From Candidatus Elarobacter sp. (GTDB lineage: Bacteria > Vulcanimicrobiota > Vulcanimicrobiia > Vulcanimicrobiales > Vulcanimicrobiaceae): a stretch of DNA of 5,098 nt. The notes under the pieces are model-generated. The model was not told the origin of the DNA. It ran no database searches and was given only the letters and a program-made list of their open reading frames with translations. The stretch spans positions 1 through 5,098 of the forward strand of contig JASLGJ010000035.1 in assembly GCA_030150085.1 (NCBI GenBank). The letters run 5' to 3'. Of the stretch, positions 1 through 5,098 are shown one piece after another. How positions within the stretch are numbered: the first letter of the stretch is position 1; every line of letters starts with the position of its first letter. The translations under genes and the position numbers were made by a program.

Positions 1-1
1 C

Positions 2-358
2 TTCGAGGGCCACCCCGACCTGCGCCGGATCCAGATGCCCGACGACTGGGAAGGCTACCCGCTGCGCAAGGACTACCCGCTGCGCGGGCCGGCCCGCGAG
101 CGCTCGCCCCGGCCCTCGTTCGCGCTCAAGTCCAACGTCGCGGCCGGCACGCCGGCCTCGGGCCGGACCGCCGCGGCGCTGCAGCGCCAGATCGCCCAGG
201 CCCGCGGGCGGGCCGAGTTCCACGGCGCGCCCGACCCCGGCGCGGCGGCCCAGAGCGGGACCAACCTGCCGGGCGGCGCGCACACCGCCGGCGAGGCCCA
301 GCCGCCCGAGCTGGCCCAGCGCCCGGTCAACCTCAAGACGAAGGACAACCCCCAGTGA
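2..358 (+). CDS. nuoC: NADH-quinone oxidoreductase subunit C (NuoC), 3' end only
   Basis: This is the C-terminal 118 residues of the 30-kDa Q-module subunit of complex I, a peripheral-arm protein on the cytoplasmic side that pairs with NuoD. The frame is open from the first bases; an ATG at 35 is internal, not the start. Residues 1-29 of the fragment carry the family's C-terminal hallmark ([10 protein letters not shown], then M-P-D-D-W-E-G and [10 protein letters not shown]). NuoC proteins usually end soon after this. Here about 89 further residues follow, rich in Ala, Pro, Gly and Arg, with a short Ala/Gln/Arg-rich segment that could be helical (about fragment residues 54-66) and a Lys-containing end. 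The stop TGA at 356-358 overlaps the nuoD GTG by 3 bases within GTGA. The gene is not fused to nuoD. Identity is secure; the role of the tail is unknown. Confidence 0.93.
   Translation, partial: FEGHPDLRRIQMPDDWEGYPLRKDYPLRGPARERSPRPSFALKSNVAAGTPASGRTAAALQRQIAQARGRAEFHGAPDPGAAAQSGTNLPGGAHTAGEAQPPELAQRPVNLKTKDNPQ
341..345 (+). promoter_or_regulatory. Ribosome binding site for nuoD (AAGGA)
   Basis: AAGGA lies 9 bases before the GTG at 355, inside the end of nuoC. The alternative in-frame ATG at 403 has no purine-rich stretch at a suitable distance. Together with the GTGA overlap, this decides the start in favour of GTG 355. Confidence 0.6.
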
Positions 359-1596
359 CGGCCCCGCTCGCTCCGATCGCCGTGCCCGAGAGCTCGCCCA
401 CCATGGAGGTGGTCGAGCGCGAAGCCAACCGGATGGTCCTCTCGATGGGCCCCCAGCACCCCTCGACCCACGGGGTGCTCCAGGTCGTGACCGAGATCGA
501 GGGCGAGATCGTCACCAAGGCCTCGCCCGAGATCGGCTACCTGCACACCGGGATCGAGAAGAGCGCCGAGAACCTGTTCTGGTCGCAGGCCTCCACCGTG
601 ATCGAGCGGATGGACTACCTCTCGCCGCTGACCAACGCGCTGTGCTACTACCTGGCGGTCGAGAAGCTGCTGGGCATCGACGCCGACGTGCCCGAGCGCG
701 CGCAAGTCGTTCGGGTGCTGGTCTCCGAGCTGTCGCGCATCGCCTCGCACTGCGTGTGGCTGGGCACGGGCGGGATCGACCTGGGCGCGCTGACCGGGTT
801 CTTCTACGTGTTCGACCTGCGCGAGCGCATCCTCGACCTGTTCGAGATGTCGGGCGGGGCGCGCATGCACCCGAACTACATCCGCGTCGGCGGGCTGGCC
901 CAGGACCTGCCGCAGGGCTTCCTCGAGCGGCTCGACGCGGTGATCGACATGTACGAGCCGCGCATGCGCGACGTGCGCCGGCTGCTGCAGAAGAACCCGA
1001 TCCTGCAGGACCGCATGATCGACGTCGGGATCATCAGCGCCGAGGACGCCGCGGCCTGGAGCCTGACCGGCCCGGTGCTGCGCGGCACCGGCGTGGCCTA
1101 CGACGTGCGCAAGGCCTTCCCGTACAGCGGCTACGAGCGCTTCGAGTTCGACGTCCCGACCCGCCCCGAAGGCGACGCCTACGCGCGCTTCCTGGTGCGC
1201 CTGGACGAGATGGACGAGTCGATGCGGATCGTGCGCCAGTGCCGCCAGGCCCTGAACGCGCCCGGCCCGTGGCAGATCGCCGACACCAAGTACGCCCCGC
1301 CGCCCAAGGAGACGATCGCGCTCTCGATGGAGGCGCTGATCCACCACTTCAAGCTGGTCTCGGAGTCGTTCCGCGTGCCGCCCGGCGACGTCTACCAGGC
1401 GGTCGAGGGCCCGCGCGGCGAGCTGGGCTACTACGTCGTCTCCAACGGCGACAACCGGCCCTGGCGCGTGCGCACCCGCCCGCCCTCCATGTACAACCTG
1501 CAGGTCTTGAAGAAGATCGCGCTGGGAGAGCTGATCGCCGACATGGTGGTGATGATCGGCTCGCTCGACCCGGTCTTCGGCGAGGTCGACCGGTGA
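355..1596 (+). CDS. nuoD: NADH-quinone oxidoreductase subunit D (NuoD)
   Basis: This 413-residue protein is the 49-kDa Q-module subunit, related to the large subunit of [NiFe] hydrogenases, and builds the quinone-reduction pocket with NuoB. Motifs in order are [11 protein letters not shown] (32-42), L-H-T-G-I-E-K (63-69), D-Y-L-S-P-L (87-92), [10 protein letters not shown] (171-180), [10 protein letters not shown] (351-360), R-x-R-P-P-S (373-378), and the C-terminal [12 protein letters not shown] (402-413). By family knowledge, H39 and Y88 match the conserved His/Tyr pair at the quinone headgroup. The hydrogenase metal-ligating cysteines are absent, as expected. Length is normal. Start GTG 355 overlaps the nuoC stop (GTGA) and has an AAGGA site; ATG 403 (codon 17) is the alternative and leaves the conserved core intact. 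The stop overlaps nuoE by 4 bases. Nothing indicates damage. Confidence 0.97.
   Translation: MTAPLAPIAVPESSPTMEVVEREANRMVLSMGPQHPSTHGVLQVVTEIEGEIVTKASPEIGYLHTGIEKSAENLFWSQASTVIERMDYLSPLTNALCYYLAVEKLLGIDADVPERAQVVRVLVSELSRIASHCVWLGTGGIDLGALTGFFYVFDLRERILDLFEMSGGARMHPNYIRVGGLAQDLPQGFLERLDAVIDMYEPRMRDVRRLLQKNPILQDRMIDVGIISAEDAAAWSLTGPVLRGTGVAYDVRKAFPYSGYERFEFDVPTRPEGDAYARFLVRLDEMDESMRIVRQCRQALNAPGPWQIADTKYAPPPKETIALSMEALIHHFKLVSESFRVPPGDVYQAVEGPRGELGYYVVSNGDNRPWRVRTRPPSMYNLQVLKKIALGELIADMVVMIGSLDPVFGEVDR
1582..1585 (+). promoter_or_regulatory. Ribosome binding site for nuoE (GAGG)
   Basis: GAGG lies 7 bases before the GTG at 1593, within the last codons of nuoD. It supports the GTG start, which has no ATG competitor before the first internal Met at codon 62. 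The motif is short, so chance occurrence in this GC-rich sequence is possible. Confidence 0.45.
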
Positions 1597-2420
1597 GCGC
1601 CCAGACCGACGCGGCGAGCGGGGTCCACCCCGGGCCCGACGGCGTGCTCGCCGCCGACTGGAACCCGTACGCGCAGCGTCCCGGCAACCCGTTCGACGAG
1701 CTGTACGCGCGCCTGAAGCCGGAGTGCGAGGCGCTGATCGGACTGTACGAGCAGTCCCGCTCGGCGCTGATCCCGATGGCGCACCTGTTCCAGGACCACG
1801 AGGGCTTCGTCTCGCCCAACGCCGTGCTGGCGATCGCGCACCTGCTCGACCTCTCGCCCGCGGTGGTCGAGTCGACGATCTCGTTCTACACGCTGCTGTT
1901 CCGCCGCCCGGTCGGCAAGTACATGATCCAGGTCTGCCGCAACCTGTCGTGCATCATCAACGGGGCCGAGGAGATCATGGCCTACGCGCGCGAGCGCCTG
2001 GGCATCGGGCACCTCGAGACCACCGCCGACGGCCTGATCTCCTACGAGGAAGTGGAGTGCCTGGCGGCCTGCGACCGCGCGCCCTGCGCGCAGGTCAACC
2101 TGGAGTTCGTCTACGACCTGACCCGCGAGAGCGTCGACACCATGATCGCCGCGATCGAAAGCGGCCGGTTCGAGGTCGCGCCCCTGGCCCAGACCGTCAA
2201 GCCCGGCCGGACCTGGAAAGTCGAGCAGGACACGGGCCGCAAGTCGGCCGGCGGCCTGGGCGTGGAGAGCGCCAACAACGCGGGCGGGATCGGCGACCGC
2301 AGCGGGATCGCCATGTTCGACCTGATCGTCGGCCGGCCCAAGTACGAGGCCCGCTCCAACGAGCGGCTCGTGCGCGAGACCGGCCTGCGCCCGGAAATCT
2401 CGGAGAACGGACACCACTAG
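1593..2420 (+). CDS. nuoE: NADH-quinone oxidoreductase subunit E (NuoE), with long C-terminal extension
   Basis: This is the 24-kDa N-module subunit, a thioredoxin-like [2Fe-2S] protein that holds cluster N1a beside the FMN of NuoF. It has 275 residues; E. coli and Thermus homologues are about 165-180. The N-terminal helical domain (about 33-107) contains I-P-M-A-H-L-F-Q-D-H-E-G and the S-T-I-S-F-Y-T-L-L-F-R-R-P-V-G-K-Y stretch. The thioredoxin-like domain follows with ligands C115 and C120 (C-R-N-L-S-C) and C156 and C160 (C-L-A-A-C). The second motif has Ala where many homologues have Gly (C-L-G-x-C); actinobacterial NuoE, from memory, also has Ala there. An additional C165 follows in D-R-A-P-C. 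Residues from about 191 to 275 form an extension I cannot assign: a Gly/Asn-rich linker, a short hydrophobic patch (M-F-D-L-I-V-G), then a charged end. Start is GTG 1593 in a GTGA overlap with nuoD. The stop TAG directly abuts the nuoF ATG. Confidence 0.96.
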   Translation: MSAQTDAASGVHPGPDGVLAADWNPYAQRPGNPFDELYARLKPECEALIGLYEQSRSALIPMAHLFQDHEGFVSPNAVLAIAHLLDLSPAVVESTISFYTLLFRRPVGKYMIQVCRNLSCIINGAEEIMAYARERLGIGHLETTADGLISYEEVECLAACDRAPCAQVNLEFVYDLTRESVDTMIAAIESGRFEVAPLAQTVKPGRTWKVEQDTGRKSAGGLGVESANNAGGIGDRSGIAMFDLIVGRPKYEARSNERLVRETGLRPEISENGHH

Positions 2421-3695
2421 ATGTCTTCGCTCGTGACACCAGTTCTGACCCGCGGCATCGGCGAGCTGAACCTGCGCGACATCGAGGTCTACCGCGCGCA
2501 GGGCGGCTACGAGCAGCTCCGCCGCGCGGTGACGGAGATGGCGCCCGCCGACGTGCAGGCGCTGTGCAACGGCTCGAACCTGCGCGGGCGCGGCGGGGCC
2601 GGTTTCCCGACCGGCCGCAAGTGGTCGTTTCTCCCGAACAACGGCCGCCCGCGCTACATGGTCTGCAACTGCGACGAGGCCGAGCCCGGCACGTTCAAGG
2701 ACCACATGCTGCTCGAGCAGACCCCGCACCAGATCATCGAGGGGATCCTGATCGGCGCCTACGCGATCGGCTGCGAGCACGCCTACATCTACATTCGCGG
2801 TGAGTTCAAGCAGGGCTACGCGATCATGCGCGACGCGCTAGCGCAGGCCCGTGCGGCCGGCTTCGTCGGCGAGAACGTGTTCGGCTCGGGCAAGCGGCTG
2901 GAGTTCACCATCCACCGCGGCGCGGGAGCGTACATCTGCGGCGAGGAGACGGGGCTGCTCAACTCGCTGGAGGGCAAGCGCGGCGAGCCGCGCCTCAAGC
3001 CGCCCTTCCCGGCGATCAAGGGCCTCTACGGCGAGCCGACGGTGGTCAACAACGTCGAGACGCTGGCCTACCTGCCCTACATCATGAAGAACGGGCCGGA
3101 GTGGTTCGCGAAGGCCGGGCCCGAGCGCTCGCCCGGCTTCAAGGTCGTCTCGATCTCCGGCCACGTCGTCAAGCCCGGCAACTACGAGGTCGCGATGGGC
3201 ACCACGATCCGCCAGCTCATCTACGACTGCGCGGGCGGCCTGCGCCCGGGGCGCACGTTCATGGGCGTGCAGCCCGGGGGCGGCTCGTCGGCCTGCCTGT
3301 TCGAGGAGCACCTCGACCTGCCGTACGACTTCGACAGCGTGTCCAAGGCCGGCTCGATGCTGGGCTCGGGCGCGATGGTGGTGTTCGACGACACGACCGA
3401 CTTCGTCAAGGCGGCGCACTGCCTGATCCGCTTCTACGCCCACGAGTCGTGCGGCCAGTGCACGCCCTGCCGCGAGGGCGGCAACTGGATCGAGCGCACC
3501 CTGGAGCGCATCATCGCCGGGCGCGGCCTGGACTCCGACATCGACGTCATCAAGTCGGCCGCCCACCAGCTCACCGGCTTGAACCTGTGCGCCCTGGGCG
3601 ACTCGATCGAGCCGTTCCTGGCCTCGGTCATCACCCGCTACGAAGACCAGTTCCGCGCTTACATCAAGCGCGCGCCCGAGAAAGTCATCGCCTAG
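2421..3695 (+). CDS. nuoF: NADH-quinone oxidoreductase subunit F (NuoF), NADH- and FMN-binding
   Basis: This 424-residue protein is the 51-kDa catalytic subunit that oxidises NADH, passes hydride to FMN and carries the [4Fe-4S] cluster N3. The glycine-rich FMN/NADH region is L-R-G-R-G-G-A-G-F-P-T-G (54-65), followed by C-D-E-A-E-P-G-T-F-K-D-H (84-95). The first family signature is G-A-G-A-Y-I-C-G-E-E-T-G-L-L-N-S (167-182), with Gly178 where Ala is usual, then L-K-P-P-F-P-A (192-198). The N3 cluster ligands are C344, C347 and C350 in E-S-C-G-Q-C-T-P-C-R-E-G, and C390 in L-N-L-C-A-L-G-D. Length matches the family. ATG 2421 follows the nuoE stop with no gap. A GGAGA at 2402-2406 is 14 bases upstream, rather far, so coupling to nuoE translation is likely. 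The stop TAG shares its G with the nuoG GTG. No sign of damage. Confidence 0.97.
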   Translation: MSSLVTPVLTRGIGELNLRDIEVYRAQGGYEQLRRAVTEMAPADVQALCNGSNLRGRGGAGFPTGRKWSFLPNNGRPRYMVCNCDEAEPGTFKDHMLLEQTPHQIIEGILIGAYAIGCEHAYIYIRGEFKQGYAIMRDALAQARAAGFVGENVFGSGKRLEFTIHRGAGAYICGEETGLLNSLEGKRGEPRLKPPFPAIKGLYGEPTVVNNVETLAYLPYIMKNGPEWFAKAGPERSPGFKVVSISGHVVKPGNYEVAMGTTIRQLIYDCAGGLRPGRTFMGVQPGGGSSACLFEEHLDLPYDFDSVSKAGSMLGSGAMVVFDDTTDFVKAAHCLIRFYAHESCGQCTPCREGGNWIERTLERIIAGRGLDSDIDVIKSAAHQLTGLNLCALGDSIEPFLASVITRYEDQFRAYIKRAPEKVIA

Positions 3696-4963
3696 TGTCG
3701 GCCACCGTTCCGCAGACCGATCTCGTCACCGTCACGATCGACGGCGTCGACGTGCGCGTGCCCAAGGGCACGCTGCTCGTCGAGGCCGCCAAGTCGATCC
3801 ACCGCGACATCCCGGTCTACTGCTACCACGAGAAGCTCGGCCCGGCCGGGCTGTGCCGGGTCTGCCTGGTCGAGGTGGAGGGCATGCCCAAGCTGCAGAT
3901 CGCGTGCAACACGCCGGTCGCCGACGGCATGAAGGTCCACACCACCAACGGCAAGGTGGACGAAGGCCGGCGCGCGATCCTGGAGTTCTTCCTGCTCAAC
4001 CACCCGCTGGACTGCCCGATCTGCGACAAGGGCGGCGAGTGCGACCTGCAGGACTACTCGATGGCCTACGGCCAGGGCAGCTCGCGCATGGTCGAGCCGA
4101 AGTACTCCAAGCCCAAGGCGGTCGACCTCGGCCCGACCATCGTGCTCGACGAGGAGCGCTGCATCGTCTGCCAGCGCTGCGTGCGCTTCGACGACGTGAT
4201 CACGCGCGAGAACTCGCTGCGCACCGACGACCGCGGCGCGCACACGATCATCGCCACCGCGACCGGCCAGCCCTACGTCTCCGACTTCACCGGCAACGTG
4301 ACCGAGCTGTGCCCGGTCGGCGCGCTGACCTCCAAGACGTACCGCTTCCGCTCGCGGCCCTGGGACAACCACCGCACCACGACCTCGTGCACGCAGTGCG
4401 CGGTCGGCTGCCAGATGCACGTCGACGAGCGCGGCAACACCCTGCTGCGGACCATGAGCGTGAGTGAGGACGACGCCGTCTCCGACGCCTGGCTGTGCGA
4501 CCGCGGGCGCTACAACATCGGCTTCGTCGGCGACGAGCGGCGCATCACGCAGCCCCTCCTGCGGGTGGACGGCGGCTGGAACCAGATCGGCTACGACGAC
4601 GCGGTCGCGCTGTGGGCCGAGAAGCTCAAGGCGGCGCTGGCCGCGGGCGGTCCGGGCTCGGTCGCGGTGCTCGGCGGCGGGCGGCTGCTCAACGAGGAGA
4701 TCGCGCTGGCCGCGCACGTCCACCGCGCGCTGGGGGTCGAGAACCGCGACGCGCGGATCGGCGCGCAGCGCCTCGCGCACCACGGCGGCTTCGCCTCGCA
4801 CGCCGAGCTGGAGAACTGCGACACGATCGTCACCGTGGGCCGGCCGCCCTCGCAGCTCGCGCCGGTGCTCGACCTGCGCATCCGCAAGGCCGTCGCGCGG
4901 CGCGGCGCGCGGCTGTTCTCGTACGGCGACCACTACGCGCGCAGCTTCGTGCCCGAGACACAC
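3695..4963 (+). CDS. nuoG: NADH-quinone oxidoreductase subunit G (NuoG), 5' part, ends in a fold-back junction
   Basis: This is the 75-kDa N-module subunit that wires electrons from NuoF towards the Q-module. Authentic sequence covers residues 1-423. The N1b [2Fe-2S] ligands are C43, C54, C57 and C71 (C-R-V-C in the middle). The His-ligated N5 uses H103, C107, C110 and C116 (C-P-I-C-D-K-G-G-E-C-D-L-Q). N4 uses C156, C159, C162 (R-C-I-V-C-Q-R-C-V-R-F) and C206 (E-L-C-P-V-G-A-L). N7 uses C232, C235, C239 and C268 (C-T-Q-C-A-V-G-C, later W-L-C-D-R-G-R-Y). The start of the molybdopterin-oxidoreductase-like domain follows, from about residue 285. Start GTG 3695 overlaps the nuoF stop by one base (TAGTG), with a weak GAGAAAG at 3678-3684. 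The frame stays open to the window end (468 codons), but from 4964 it reads the reverse complement of nuoG, so residues 424-468 should not be trusted. More than a third of a typical NuoG is missing. Confidence 0.95.
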
Positions 4964-5098
4964 CACCGCCACGCTCTTGGCGTCCTGGGGGAACGCCGCG
5001 CGCAGCGCGGCCGCGTCGGCGGCGTGTGTCTCGGGCACGAAGCTGCGCGCGGAGTGGTCGCCGTACGAGAACAGCCGCGCGCCGCGCCGCGCGCCGGC
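4889..5098. repeat. Imperfect inverted repeat: 75-base arms, 60-base spacer, fold-back at the window end
   Basis: The arm at 4889-4963 and the reverse complement of 5024-5098 match at 73 of 75 positions; the spacer is 4964-5023. The mismatches are T4893 against C5094 and A4935 against G5052. The right arm stops only because the window stops, so the full repeat may be longer. The structure lies inside nuoG coding sequence, has no T-tract and is far too long for a transcription terminator. The spacer read on the minus strand continues NuoG in frame, which points to a fold-back chimera during amplification, sequencing or assembly. A genuine inverted duplication is the less likely alternative. 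Confidence 0.93.
4961..5098 (-). pseudogene. nuoG: Inverted partial copy of nuoG (46 codons), probably chimeric
   Basis: On the minus strand, read from 5098 down, 46 codons are in frame with NuoG. The first 25 repeat residues 399-423 of the + strand gene with two substitutions (V400 to G, Y414 to S). The next 21 codons (5023 to 4961) read A-A-D-A-A-A-L-R-A-A-F-P-Q-D-A-K-S-V-A-V-V. This is what one would expect to follow residue 423 in an uninterrupted NuoG: an Ala-rich helix, then an A-K-S-V-A-V-V strand as in the molybdopterin-like domain. Below 4961 the minus frame continues as the antisense shadow of nuoG. It has no start of its own; a GTG at 5038 is an internal Val codon. It is not an independent gene. 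Confidence 0.8.

Noticed and set aside
73..1347. Long minus-strand open frame opposite nuoC/nuoD (424 codons)
   Set aside because: Antisense shadow: very GC-rich codon bias on the + strand leaves few stops on the other strand. The protein is rich in Arg, Ala, His, Asp and Val with no recognisable motif, and the + strand is a well-conserved gene.
642..1592. Apparent 5' extension of the nuoE frame, giving a 592-codon protein
   Set aside because: The frame is open upstream only by chance within nuoD. Its translation there is Arg/Ala/Pro-rich shadow, and NuoE homology begins only after GTG 1593, which has the GTGA overlap.
1431..2780. Minus-strand open frame across nuoD, nuoE and nuoF (449 codons)
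   Set aside because: It spans several real gene boundaries on the opposite strand and has the same low-information composition. It is a GC-content artefact.
1724..2803. + strand frame of 359 codons overlapping nuoE and nuoF in another phase
   Set aside because: Out-of-frame shadow, rich in Arg, Ala, Pro and Gly, crossing the nuoE/nuoF boundary without motifs.
3692..5038. Minus-strand frame opposite nuoG (448 codons)
   Set aside because: Only its first ~26 codons are meaningful, and they are an inverted nuoG fragment from the fold-back. The rest is antisense shadow of nuoG.
4889..5098. Inverted repeat as a transcription terminator, cruciform regulator or invertible switch
   Set aside because: The arms are coding sequence of nuoG, there is no T-tract, and flipping the 60-base spacer would restore only 21 codons before running into inverted nuoG again. 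No recombinase gene or site is visible.
1..5098. Mobile element, CRISPR array, tRNA or other RNA gene, or a new defence-type system
   Set aside because: Both strands were read. Apart from the terminal fold-back, the whole window is occupied by conserved complex I genes with no intergenic space, direct repeats or cloverleaf-like sequence.

Overview
The window is a stretch of a respiratory complex I (NDH-1, NADH:quinone oxidoreductase) operon, all on the + strand, in the canonical order nuoC (3' end) - nuoD - nuoE - nuoF - nuoG (5' part). Composition is very GC-rich (roughly 70% by eye), with G/C-ending codons throughout and GTG starts at three of the four visible gene starts. NuoC and NuoD are separate genes, not fused as in E. 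coli. NuoE carries a C-x-A-A-C cluster motif that, from memory, resembles actinobacterial NuoE. I infer a high-GC bacterium, most likely Actinomycetota, possibly a Thermoleophilia-like lineage. The rank below phylum is a guess.

Layout: 2-358 is the nuoC tail; 355-1596 nuoD; 1593-2420 nuoE; 2421-3695 nuoF; 3695 onward nuoG. The genes overlap by 4 nt (GTGA) at C/D and D/E, abut exactly (TAG|ATG) at E/F and overlap by 1 nt (TAGTG) at F/G. There is no room for internal promoters or terminators, so this is one translationally coupled unit. NuoE, F and G form the NADH-oxidising N-module: FMN and N3 in F, N1a in E, and N1b, N4, N5 and N7 in G. NuoC and D belong to the Q-module, where quinone is reduced. 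All cofactor ligands I looked for are present, so the complex appears functional as far as it can be read.

The last ~210 bases are anomalous. The nuoG reading is authentic to about 4963. After that the sequence folds back: 5024-5098 is a 73/75 reverse complement of 4889-4963, and the 60-base spacer reads as a plausible continuation of NuoG on the minus strand. This looks like a fold-back (inverted) chimera at a contig end, probably artefactual. The + strand frame stays open through it, but those residues are antisense. I found no RNA gene, mobile element, CRISPR array or novel system. The points of interest are this fold-back and the unusual C-terminal extensions of NuoC and NuoE.
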